From: an uncultured Planctomycetia bacterium
GTDB lineage: Bacteria > Planctomycetota > Phycisphaerae > FEN-1346 > JAACEH01
Length of the DNA stretch: 64,000 nucleotides
Direction: 5' to 3'
NCBI GenBank assembly: GCA_903929765.1
Contig: CAIYVX010000044.1
Span: 1-64,000, forward strand
Below the pieces are notes generated by a model. That model worked only from the letters and a program-made list of their open reading frames with translations, did not search any database and was not told where the DNA came from. Of the stretch, positions 34,725 through 42,219 are shown piece after piece; the first letter of the stretch is position 1; the number at the start of each line of letters is the position of its first letter. Position numbers and translations under genes: made by a program.

Positions 34725-36233
34725 ATGAGCAAACCGTTCACAGCGACGAACCGCGTCCTCCATGAATGGGGCATCGGCGGCATATCTTACTACTGGATGT
34801 CGGCGGTTATTTTTTCCTTCCTGAGCTACGTCTTCATTTCCAGTTACGAGATGGACCCGGGCTGGGTGGCCCTGGCCATGACGCTGCCGCGCTTGATCGA
34901 CTTCGTACTCGATCCGCTGCTGGGGCGGCTGTCGGACAACCTGCACTCGCGCTGGGGCCGGCGGCGGCCGTTCATTTTCGTCAGTTCAATTATCGGGGCG
35001 GCGATGGTGGTCGGGGTCTGGTGGATGCCGCTGGATTGGGTTGATAAACCGCTCTGGAGCTTTACCCTGCTGCAACCTGACTTTGATTGGGACAAGCTGA
35101 GCCTGGCGTGGCAGTGGGCGCCGCACGTCATGCCCTGGAGCTTCCCGTATCTGCTGATCTTCACGACGCTGTTGTTCGCGGCCCTGGGCGTTTTCGAGAT
35201 GTCGCATACGGCCCTGAGCTACGAATTGTCCGACGACTACAGCCTGCGGTCGAAGGTCCAGGCGGTGCGGAATTTGTACTTCTGCCTCGGCGCCCTGGGC
35301 GGGGGCTTTACCTACTGGATAGCGCAACGAGCCTGGTTCGGCCACGGACACCAGGGCGAGGTCAACGGTTTCCGCCAGCTTTCGATCATCATGGCGGCGA
35401 TGGTGCTGGTCTTCGGGCTGATCCCGGCGTTTTGCTGCCGTGAGCGTTTTCAGAATATCAACCGGACGCACGTGCGGATCTGGCCGGCGCTGAAGGCGAC
35501 GCTGAAGAACCGGCCCTTTGCCTATGTGCTGGCCCTGCGGATTATCGGCATGCTGGGCGGCACCCTCTACACCAGTTTGATGTTCTACATCGGCGTCTAC
35601 AGCGTCTTCGGCGGGGACAAGGAGTGGTACACCCTTTTGATCTCCGGCGGGTACGGCATTGCCGGAGTCGTCCTGGGCTGGGCCCTGATTCCCCTGGCCG
35701 CCCCGATCACGCGGTGGCTGGGCAAGCGGCGCGGGCTGATCGTCTGCTATGGCTTCGGGGTGCTCGGGGCGGTGCTGACGCCGTTTTTCACGCTGCCGGG
35801 CCGGCCGTACCTGTGGTTCTGGTTCGGCTTCGCCTGCTTCCCGGCCAGCTTCGTCCTGAACAACCTGCTGGCTTCGGTCATGCCGGACATCTGCGACCTG
35901 GACGAGCTGGCCCACGGCGAGCGGCGCGAGGGCTTGTTCACGGCCGTGATGTCCTTCATCACTAAACTCGAAGCGTCGATCTGCACCGGCCTGGCCGGGT
36001 GGCTGCTGGTGCTTTCGGGCTTCGACCAGCACCTGATTCAACAGCCGCAGGCGGTGCTGGACAAGATGCGTCTTTACGCCTTCGCCCCGCTGATCGCCGG
36101 GGCCATCGTGACCTTCATCGTGGTCTGCTTCTTCCCGCTTAAAAAAGAGCTAATGGACAGCGTGCGGTCGCAACTGGACGCGCGGCACGCGGCCCTGAAT
36201 GTTGATGTCGAAACCACGGCCAAGTCAGAATAG
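34725..36233 (+). CDS. GPH-family (MFS) sugar:cation symporter
   Basis: A 502-residue protein with about 12 membrane helices. The cytoplasmic loop after helices 2-3 reads DPLLGRLSDNLHSRWGRRRPFIF, the glycoside-pentoside-hexuronide family signature, and ALSYELSDDYSLRSKVQAVRN is the second conserved loop. It imports a glycoside or uronide with Na+ or H+. An insert between helices 3 and 4 (about 105-130, PDFDWDKLSLAWQW) is longer than usual. A PHP-domain gene follows after 19 bases, probably in one operon. Confidence 0.88.
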   Translation: MSKPFTATNRVLHEWGIGGISYYWMSAVIFSFLSYVFISSYEMDPGWVALAMTLPRLIDFVLDPLLGRLSDNLHSRWGRRRPFIFVSSIIGAAMVVGVWWMPLDWVDKPLWSFTLLQPDFDWDKLSLAWQWAPHVMPWSFPYLLIFTTLLFAALGVFEMSHTALSYELSDDYSLRSKVQAVRNLYFCLGALGGGFTYWIAQRAWFGHGHQGEVNGFRQLSIIMAAMVLVFGLIPAFCCRERFQNINRTHVRIWPALKATLKNRPFAYVLALRIIGMLGGTLYTSLMFYIGVYSVFGGDKEWYTLLISGGYGIAGVVLGWALIPLAAPITRWLGKRRGLIVCYGFGVLGAVLTPFFTLPGRPYLWFWFGFACFPASFVLNNLLASVMPDICDLDELAHGERREGLFTAVMSFITKLEASICTGLAGWLLVLSGFDQHLIQQPQAVLDKMRLYAFAPLIAGAIVTFIVVCFFPLKKELMDSVRSQLDARHAALNVDVETTAKSE

Positions 36234-36252
36234 TTTTAAGAAAGGATTTTCG

Positions 36253-37530
36253 ATGGAAACTGAAATTACGACGCTGGAACAACGGCTGGACAGTTTTCGG
36301 CTGGAGGAGCGCCAGGCGGCGCTCGGGGAACTGGTCGCTCTGGCCGGGAAGGGGAAGATCGCCCTGCCCCGCCCCGGCGAGATGGTGAACCTGCACGCCC
36401 ATTCGTTCTATTCGTACAACGCCTGGGGCTATTCGCCGAGCCACATCGCGTGGCGGGCGCGGCGCGAAGGGCTGGCCATGATCGGACTGGTCGATTTCGA
36501 CGTGCTGGACGGGATTGACGAGTTTTTTGCGGCCTGCCGCGCGGTCGGGATCAAGGGCGTGGCAGGGATGGAGACGCGAGCGTATATACCGGAGTTTTCG
36601 ACACGGGAGACCAATTCGCCGGGCGAGCCGGGGATCACCTATCACATGGGCGTGGGGTTTGTGCAGTCGGCGATCAAGGACCCGGAGGCGGCGAAGTTTG
36701 CGGCCATGCTGCGCAGCAATGCGCGGAAGAGGAATGAGGACATGGTGCGGCGCGTCAATGCGTTCCTCGATCCGGTGAAGCTGGATTATGAGCAGGACGT
36801 TTGCCCGCTGTCGCCGGCGGCGACGCCGACGGAACGGCACCTGTGCGCGGCGTATCAGAAAAAGGCGGAGGAGGTTTTTCCGGAGGCGGCGGCGCGGGCG
36901 GGGTTCTGGGCCGGGAAGCTGGGGGTGACGGCGGAAAAAGCGGCGGTGCTGATCGGCGATGAGGTGAGCCTACAGGCGACGATTCGGGCGAAGACGATGA
37001 AATCGGGCGGCGCGGGGTACATGAAGCCGACGGCGGAGACGTTTCCGCTGATGACGGAGGTGAACAAATTTGTGGCGCGGCTGGGGGCGATTCCGACGCA
37101 GACCTGGCTGGACGGCACGAGCCAGGGGGAGAAGGATATCGAGGAATTGGTCGACCTGCAAATGGCGGCGGGGGTGGCGGCGCTGAACATCGTGCCGGAC
37201 CGGAACTGGAACATCAAGGATGCGGCGGTGAAGGCGGTGAAGGTGAAGAACCTCTACGACGTGGTGAAACTGGCGGATCGCAAGGGGCTGCCGATTGTTG
37301 TCGGCACCGAGATGAACGCTCCGGGCCTCAAGTTCGTGGACACGTTTGATTCGCCGGAATTAGCGCCGGTGGTGCCGTCGTTCCTGCGCGGGGCGTATAT
37401 CATCGCCGGACACACGGCGGCGACGCTGAAGGACGGGCGCGGGTATTTGAGCGACTGGGCGCGGGAGAAGTTCAAGGACGTGCGGAAGAAGAATGAGTAT
37501 TTTTATGAGGTGGGGAAGGCCACGAAATAG
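36253..37530 (+). CDS. PHP-domain metallo-hydrolase-like protein
   Basis: A 425-residue cytosolic protein. The PHP motif NLHAHSFYSYN (H48, H50) and later conserved metal-ligand candidates (GLVDFDVLDGIDEF, GMETRAY) indicate a polymerase/histidinol-phosphatase-type metal site. The middle (KPTAETFPLMTEVNKFVARLGAIPTQTWLDG) and end (VVGTEMNAPGLKFVDTFD) look like the remaining barrel strands. AAAGGA lies 6 bases before the ATG; a start 54 bases upstream would overlap the symporter. The link to a GPH symporter suggests sugar or sugar-phosphate metabolism, but the reaction is not known. Confidence 0.78.
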   Translation: METEITTLEQRLDSFRLEERQAALGELVALAGKGKIALPRPGEMVNLHAHSFYSYNAWGYSPSHIAWRARREGLAMIGLVDFDVLDGIDEFFAACRAVGIKGVAGMETRAYIPEFSTRETNSPGEPGITYHMGVGFVQSAIKDPEAAKFAAMLRSNARKRNEDMVRRVNAFLDPVKLDYEQDVCPLSPAATPTERHLCAAYQKKAEEVFPEAAARAGFWAGKLGVTAEKAAVLIGDEVSLQATIRAKTMKSGGAGYMKPTAETFPLMTEVNKFVARLGAIPTQTWLDGTSQGEKDIEELVDLQMAAGVAALNIVPDRNWNIKDAAVKAVKVKNLYDVVKLADRKGLPIVVGTEMNAPGLKFVDTFDSPELAPVVPSFLRGAYIIAGHTAATLKDGRGYLSDWAREKFKDVRKKNEYFYEVGKATK

Positions 37531-37578
37531 GGTCTGTCCCTATTTAATTTGGTGCGTGCAAGCACGCACCCTACATAA
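37531..37578. repeat. AGGGTCTGTCCCTATTT motif plus D-family hairpin
   Basis: The string GGGTCTGTCCCTATTTAATT (37530-37549) also occurs at 38577. A D-family hairpin GGTGCGTGC AA GCACGCACC with CTACATAA tail (37551-37578) follows and abuts the aldo/keto reductase stop codon. Confidence 0.8.
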
Positions 37579-38553
37579 CTACGCCGTCCGCTCTTCGTCG
37601 CGGTCGGTGGCTACGGGCACAAGCGGCGTCAGGGCGGAGATTTCGCGCCATTGGTCGGGCGACATTTCGTAATCGGCAGCGGCGAGGGAGGGTTCGAGTT
37701 GCTCGACGTTGCGGGCGCCGAGGATCGGGGTGGTGATGGCGGGGTTGGCGGCGACCCAGGCGACGGCGAGGGTGACGGGGTGGACGCCGGTACGCTTGGC
37801 GTAGTCGAGGAAGCGTTTGGCGATGTCCTGGTAGACGGCTTCGGCGTAGCGCTCGGCGTACATTTTGTTGACGGTGAGGCGGCCTTGCGGGGCGGCCTGG
37901 CCGGGTAGGTACTTTCCGGTCAGAATTCCGCCGCCGAGGGGGCTGTAGGAAATGACGGCCAGGTTTTCGGCCTGGGCCAGGGGCAGGATTTCGACTTCGA
38001 CGGTGCGCTTGGCCAGACTGTACATGGGCTGGAGCACCTGGACGGGTTGCCAGAGGTGGCGTGCGGCCAGCCCCAGGGCCGTGGCGATTTTCCAGGCCGG
38101 CCAGTTGCTGATGCCGACGTGGCGGACCTTGCCCTGGCGGACCACGTCCTCCATAGCCCGGAGGGTTTCCTCGATGGGCGTGAGGCGGTCGTCGGTGTGG
38201 CAGAAATAGATGTCGAGGAAGTCGGTGCCGAGGCGGCGCAGGGAACCTTCTAGTTGCTGGAAAATGTGGCGGCGCGAGAGGCCGGAGTCGTTGGGATCGT
38301 CGGTCATGGCGAAACCGACCTTGGAGGTGATGATCAGATTGTGGCGGCGGCCCTGGATGAGGCGGCCGAGGATTTCTTCGGCGCGGCCGTTGGAATAGAG
38401 GTTGGCACAATCGAAAAAGTTGAGGCCGGCGTCGAGGCAGCGGTTGAAGAGCCGGGCCGACATGGCCTCGTCGGCTTCCTTGCCGAAGGACATGGCGCCG
38501 TAGCAGAAGCGCGAGACGGTGAGGCCGGTGCGGCCGAGCGGGACGAATTTCAT
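37579..38553 (-). CDS. Aldo/keto reductase
   Basis: NADPH-dependent oxidoreductase of 324 residues. The TIM barrel starts with MKFVPLGRTGLTVSRFCYGAMSFG. The catalytic tetrad is in place: Asp in FFDCANLY, the Tyr of that stretch, Lys in IITSKVGF and His in YFCHTDD. It resembles the YghZ/Tas-type branch that reduces aldehydes or sugar derivatives. AGGAG lies 7 bases before the ATG. The product carries no signal peptide. Its substrate is unknown; convergence with the GPH-PHP pair hints at carbohydrate metabolism only by proximity. Confidence 0.9.
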   Translation of the reverse strand: MKFVPLGRTGLTVSRFCYGAMSFGKEADEAMSARLFNRCLDAGLNFFDCANLYSNGRAEEILGRLIQGRRHNLIITSKVGFAMTDDPNDSGLSRRHIFQQLEGSLRRLGTDFLDIYFCHTDDRLTPIEETLRAMEDVVRQGKVRHVGISNWPAWKIATALGLAARHLWQPVQVLQPMYSLAKRTVEVEILPLAQAENLAVISYSPLGGGILTGKYLPGQAAPQGRLTVNKMYAERYAEAVYQDIAKRFLDYAKRTGVHPVTLAVAWVAANPAITTPILGARNVEQLEPSLAAADYEMSPDQWREISALTPLVPVATDRDEERTA

Positions 38554-38589
38554 CGCGGATCTCCTAGAGAAAATAGGGTCTGTCCCTAT

Positions 38590-39408
38590 TTAATTACCGG
38601 GCGGGGCGTCGGCCGGCGGCCCGTGGAAGAAGAAATGATTCGGCCCGCCCTGGTCCGGCATGGCCTTGAGGGTTTGAAGCTGGTCCGGGGTCAGGTAGGG
38701 CGTCATGGCCGACAGAACCTGCAGATCCATGATCTGCTGCTGCGGCTGCATCGCGGTGTTCAGGTCGTCGATCTGCTTGCCGAGGCCCTCGAACTTCTGT
38801 CGCATCTGCGGGTCGTTTTCGGCGGCTTCGGGATTGGCAACGCCCTGGGCGATCAACTGCGTGAGCTGGCCGAAAAGCTGGTCCTGCTGAGCCCAGGTGT
38901 CCTTAAAGGCCGTTTCGATCTGGGGCTTGAGGTTCTCCATCACCCTTTTCAATTGGTTCTTCTGGGCGTCGGTCAGCTTGTTCTTGCCCCGGCTCTGATA
39001 TTCCAACTGCCGAAATTTGTCGTTAATCGGCAACTGGTAGCGGGCACTTTTCAGACCCTGAGTCATGAGTTGCGCAATCTGGGCGGCCTGGAGGGCCTGG
39101 CGGTCGGCGGGCTTGAGGGTGCTGAGCAAAGCGTTGGGGTCAAACGACCCGGTCGCGGCCGGGGCGGCGCTGTCGGCGGAAGCGTCCGAAGCTTCCGGCT
39201 CGGGAGCGGCGGGAGGCACGACCGCCACGGCGGGAACCGTCGCCGGCGGGGCGGAGGGCATCGCCGCTTTCGGCTGCTCGGCCACGGGCTGAACCTGGGG
39301 ACTTTCGCTTGGCGGCGCGGAGGGTCTCATTTTAGAAATCACCAGGCCTCCGGCGAAGCCGACGGCCAGGCAGCCAACTATGATAACCGTGATCAATAGC
39401 CAGCGCAT
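38590..39408 (-). CDS. Membrane-anchored periplasmic protein of unknown function
   Basis: A 272-residue protein with one N-terminal signal anchor (about 3-25), a Pro/Ala-rich linker (28-85) and a helical domain (about 88-255) with repeated TDAQKNQLKRVMENLKPQI and LTPDQLQTLKAM segments. These resemble the LTPEQ-type helical repeats of Spy/CpxP-like proteins, but the match is only partial. GGAGG precedes the ATG by 8 bases. The same GGGTCTGTCCCTATTTAATT motif flanks its 3' end. A chaperone or envelope-stress role is possible, not shown. Confidence 0.65.
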   Translation of the reverse strand: MRWLLITVIIVGCLAVGFAGGLVISKMRPSAPPSESPQVQPVAEQPKAAMPSAPPATVPAVAVVPPAAPEPEASDASADSAAPAATGSFDPNALLSTLKPADRQALQAAQIAQLMTQGLKSARYQLPINDKFRQLEYQSRGKNKLTDAQKNQLKRVMENLKPQIETAFKDTWAQQDQLFGQLTQLIAQGVANPEAAENDPQMRQKFEGLGKQIDDLNTAMQPQQQIMDLQVLSAMTPYLTPDQLQTLKAMPDQGGPNHFFFHGPPADAPPGN

Positions 39409-39565
39409 TTGAGCATCCTCCGACCAGGCCCGGCACGGCGACCGTGTTCTTCAGGAATCAGTATGTCACTTTCTGGACGGTCAATCAAGCCCATTGGGCA
39501 AGCCCGCATCATTCGCACGATGAAGCATGGCCACGCAAGCGTGGACCATGCCACCCGGATCTGAA
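39409..39565. repeat. Spacer with C-family hairpin
   Basis: A C-family hairpin lies at 39526-39556 (CATGGCCACGC AA GCGTGGACCATGCCACCC). The rest shows no repeat or gene. On the minus strand TTGACC near 39481 may belong to a promoter of the anchored protein, without a good -10. Confidence 0.6.
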
Positions 39566-40384
39566 TTATTGCATCGCGGTCCAGGGGCCGGTGCTGTAGT
39601 CGGGGACGTAGTACGGGGCGTTGGAGTCGCCGACGTAGCCGATCATGTTCTGGGCGTTGAGAATGGTGGTGGGTTCGAGACTTTCGACGTGGCCGTCGGC
39701 GAAGCAGACGTTGGCGCGGCCGCCGTGGCGGAAACAGAGGGTGGTGGAGTAATTCAGGCTCCAGGAGAAGCCGTCGAAGGTCCAGGGCGGGTCGAGGAGA
39801 CAATTGTTGCTGGCGACGCCGCGGCCCATCAGGCCGACCATGAGGGTGTCGGCGAACATGAAGACGGTGGCGGGATTGGAGACGGTGGCGGTCGTCTGCC
39901 AGGGATGGTTGGCGGTGTAGCACCAGCCGGGCGTGGAGGCGAGGCAAAGGTAGTAACCGTTGTAGCCGTAAGTGGTGCTGGGGCCGTCGAAATCGCCCTG
40001 GGGGACGTAGGAGCCGAAGGGCTGCATGGGGCATTCGAAGACGGAACTTTCCTGGCCGGCCTCCAGACCAAGATGGGGCCTGAGGATGCCGGAGGAATAG
40101 TCGGGCGGGTTGGAGTCGACTCCCCACCAATACCGGGGCAAATACGACTGCGCCGTGCAAGTGCAAAGAGGCGGATAGGCGCCGCGATAAAGAGCGGCAT
40201 AGTTCAGGGCGCCACAACCGATGGTGCGGAGGTTGGTGCGGCACTTAAGGTCGAGGGTGAGGCGGTAGGCGCCGGTCAGGGCCGGGGCCAGCAGTCCGAC
40301 GAGCAGGCTGATGATAGTGATGACGAGGAGGAGTTCGATGAGGGTGAAGGCGCGGGCGGAGGATTTGGACGCAGCACGGGCCAT
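39566..40384 (-). CDS. Type II secretion-type pseudopilin with H-X9-DG domain
   Basis: A 272-residue secreted pseudopilin. The N-terminus has the prepilin leader and cleavage context RAFTLIELLLVITIISLL, the substrate of a prepilin peptidase such as that at 6336-7214. The C-terminal part carries the planctomycete/Lentisphaerae-type H-x9-DG box (RHGGRANVCFADGHVESL). Ten or so cysteines suggest disulfide bonds. It is the first gene downstream of a minus-strand cobalamin riboswitch with a strong promoter and no other gene between, so its expression is probably cobamide-repressed. That is unusual for a pseudopilin. Confidence 0.88.
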   Translation of the reverse strand: MARAASKSSARAFTLIELLLVITIISLLVGLLAPALTGAYRLTLDLKCRTNLRTIGCGALNYAALYRGAYPPLCTCTAQSYLPRYWWGVDSNPPDYSSGILRPHLGLEAGQESSVFECPMQPFGSYVPQGDFDGPSTTYGYNGYYLCLASTPGWCYTANHPWQTTATVSNPATVFMFADTLMVGLMGRGVASNNCLLDPPWTFDGFSWSLNYSTTLCFRHGGRANVCFADGHVESLEPTTILNAQNMIGYVGDSNAPYYVPDYSTGPWTAMQ

Positions 40385-40521
40385 GAGTCACCGCCAGCAA
40401 AGGCCCGGAGCGTAGAAGCGGGGGTAAAGCCGGAGGGCGTCGCCGGTAACAAACGGCGTCGCGCCGCGGCCAGATTGGCCCCTTCAGCGTCCCAGGCACG
40501 GAGACGAAAACGAAGGTACGA

Positions 40522-40686
40522 CAAGGCAGGTATCCTGGCTTGCGGGTCAACCTCGAATCGCGCCTTCCGGGAGGAAAGACGAGTCAATCTCCCGTGGCAA
40601 CCGCGATTGTCGTCGCCGCATACAGTGACGGCCTCGCGCCGGCGTCGCACCGGCTTCCCTGCAAAGCGGCGCCAAGCCGCTCATGG
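40522..40686 (-). promoter_or_regulatory. Cobalamin riboswitch upstream of the pseudopilin gene
   Basis: Read on the minus strand, the B12-box GCCAGGATACCTGCC (40540-40525), the core GGGAAGCCGGTGCGACGCCG (40659-40640) and GCCACGGG (40598-40591) occur in the order and spacing of the adenosylcobalamin-type aptamer. The expression platform lies between 40522 and the start at 40384; no terminator was obvious, so control of translation is possible. Confidence 0.88.
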
Positions 40687-40691
40687 ACGGT

Positions 40692-40720
40692 ATTGTATCG
40701 CGGGAGGTGGCGAGTGACAA
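40692..40720 (-). promoter_or_regulatory. Promoter of the minus-strand cobalamin riboswitch
   Basis: TTGTCA (40720-40715) and TACAAT (40697-40692), 17 bases apart, placing the RNA start at the 5' edge of the aptamer. Confidence 0.75.
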
Positions 40721-40757
40721 GAAGAAGCCGGAAAAACCGGGTAAAAAACGGCGGCGC

Positions 40758-40786
40758 TTGACGGCAGGGTAAAACTGTTGTATAGT
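40758..40786 (+). promoter_or_regulatory. Promoter of the plus-strand cobalamin riboswitch
   Basis: TTGACG (40758-40763), 17 bases, TATAGT (40781-40786). The two divergent -35 boxes are 37 bases apart. Confidence 0.78.
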
Positions 40787-40792
40787 GCGGGA

Positions 40793-40980
40793 AGTAAATC
40801 GCAGGTGCCCTGAAAATCGGCCGTTGAGCCGGGGATCGGGGTGAAAAGGGAAGCCGGTGAGAGTCCGGCACGGTCGCGCCGCTGTAATCGGCAGATCGAC
40901 CCGCGGAGAAGCCACTGTCCTGGCACAGGACGGGAAGGCGCGGGTCGGTAAAGCCGAGAGTCAGAAGACCTGCCTGCGAC
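40793..40980 (+). promoter_or_regulatory. Cobalamin riboswitch upstream of the PEP-CTERM gene
   Basis: A complete B12 aptamer: AGGTGCCC (40803-40810), GGGAAGCCGGTGAGAGTCCG (40848-40867), CGCCGCTGTAATCGG (40877-40891), GCCACTG (40911-40917), GGACGGGAAGGCG (40928-40940) and the B12 box GTCAGAAGACCTGCCTG (40960-40976). It is followed by a 13-bp intrinsic terminator, consistent with transcriptional off-switching by cobamide. Confidence 0.96.
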
Positions 40981-41080
40981 GGTTACGAGCGTCTTCGCCC
41001 GAGAGACAGCGTAACGAAAGTTGCGGCAGTCGGCCCATCAGCGCACGGCGGGCCGGAGGAGTTTCCCAGACTTTCGTCGG

Positions 41081-41114
41081 CCCTGTTCTCGCCTTGGCGA
41101 GGGCGGGGTTTTTT
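41081..41114 (+). terminator. Riboswitch terminator (expression platform)
   Basis: CCCTGTTCTCGCC pairs fully (with some G-U) to GGCGAGGGCGGGG around TT, followed by six T. It lies 100 bases after the B12 box and about 235 before the gene. Confidence 0.85.
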
Positions 41115-41292
41115 GTTGGGCGGCGCGTCTGGCGCCGCACCCCTCCGGTCTCGTAACCCCCAGAATAAACGTATGGATTTTTTACCATGCGGACGGGCAA
41201 CGGCGGCAGCGCGTGACTGTCGCAGGCTGATCCGGTGACATTCGCTACAGGGGTGGCGAGCGTCCTCCGGCGGGGGCCGCAGGCTTTGGGCT

Positions 41293-41315
41293 GAGGAACT
41301 CAATTAGAGTTCCTC
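41293..41315 (+). promoter_or_regulatory. Leader hairpin before the PEP-CTERM gene
   Basis: GAGGAACTC AATTA GAGTTCCTC is a perfect 9-bp stem, about 20 bases before AAGGAG and without a T-run. It may stabilise the processed mRNA or insulate the ribosome site. Confidence 0.5.
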
Positions 41316-41350
41316 GGGCACAGGCCGGGTTTCTCAAGAAGGAGCTGGGC

Positions 41351-42214
41351 ATGAAAAGCTTTGTGGCGGTAAGTCTGGCGGTAGTGTTGGGCCTGTGCAG
41401 CGTGGCGGCGGCGAGTCCGTTTGCGGCAACGGTGGAGAGTTACAATACGGGCACCAGCGGGTACAACCCCTACTATACTGACCCGACGGTCGTCCTGGGC
41501 GCGCCGCCGACGATCACCACAAACTTCACTTCGGACTGGTCCGGCACGTACCCAGGGGCCGTGAACATGCTCAACCCCGTGTGGGCCGGCCCGGCGGGCA
41601 ATCCCCAGGAGTTGACCATCGGCACGGGCGGGTCGCTCATCGTGGGTTTCGACCACCAGGTGCTGAACAATTCCGCCAACCCTTACGGCATCGCCTTCCA
41701 GATTTTCACGAACGCCAGTTTCAATGGCCTGCCGCCGGACTACAACACGACCATTGCCAATGGGAGCATGGCGTTCGGCCAGCTCGGGCAGATCCGGGTG
41801 AGCCAGGACAAGACGACCTGGTACACGGTCGATCCGACGAAGCTCGGGACGACGTTCCCGATGCAGGCCTACCTGAGCGGCGACCCCACTGCGCAGGATG
41901 ACGGGGCGGCGCTGAGCAACTTCACGCTGCCGGTCGATCCGACGACGCAGTTGTCGCAATTCGCGGGGCTGACGGTGGAGCAGGCCCTGGCTTTGTACGG
42001 CGGCAGCGCGGGCGGGCTGGGAATCGACCTGAATGATCTGATCGACCCCGTCACCGGCCAATCGACAAACCTGCCGTGGATAAAGTACGTCGAGATCGAC
42101 GGCCCGACCAGCGCCCTCGTCGGATTTGCGGATACGAGCGTGCCGGAGCCGGCGACGCTGGGGCTGGCGGCGCTGGGGCTGGCGGGTTTGCTGTCGCGGC
42201 GGAAGAAAGGTTAA
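41351..42214 (+). CDS. PEP-CTERM sorted surface protein under cobalamin riboswitch
   Basis: A 287-residue exported protein: signal peptide (1-21), an all-beta body with PTVVLGAPPT and SLIVGFDHQVLNNSANPYGIAFQIF, and a C-terminal sorting tail with VPEPATLGLAALGLAGLL followed by RRKKG. The tail marks it for exosortase processing and surface attachment. AAGGAG precedes the ATG by 6 bases. The IVGFDHQV-type stretch reminds me of surface proteins found in cobalamin loci of other phyla; I cannot verify that here. It is followed after 5 bases by the propeller-dockerin gene, so both depend on the riboswitch. Role proposed: cobamide or corrinoid capture at the surface. Confidence 0.85.
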   Translation: MKSFVAVSLAVVLGLCSVAAASPFAATVESYNTGTSGYNPYYTDPTVVLGAPPTITTNFTSDWSGTYPGAVNMLNPVWAGPAGNPQELTIGTGGSLIVGFDHQVLNNSANPYGIAFQIFTNASFNGLPPDYNTTIANGSMAFGQLGQIRVSQDKTTWYTVDPTKLGTTFPMQAYLSGDPTAQDDGAALSNFTLPVDPTTQLSQFAGLTVEQALALYGGSAGGLGIDLNDLIDPVTGQSTNLPWIKYVEIDGPTSALVGFADTSVPEPATLGLAALGLAGLLSRRKKG

Positions 42215-42219
42215 GACCA

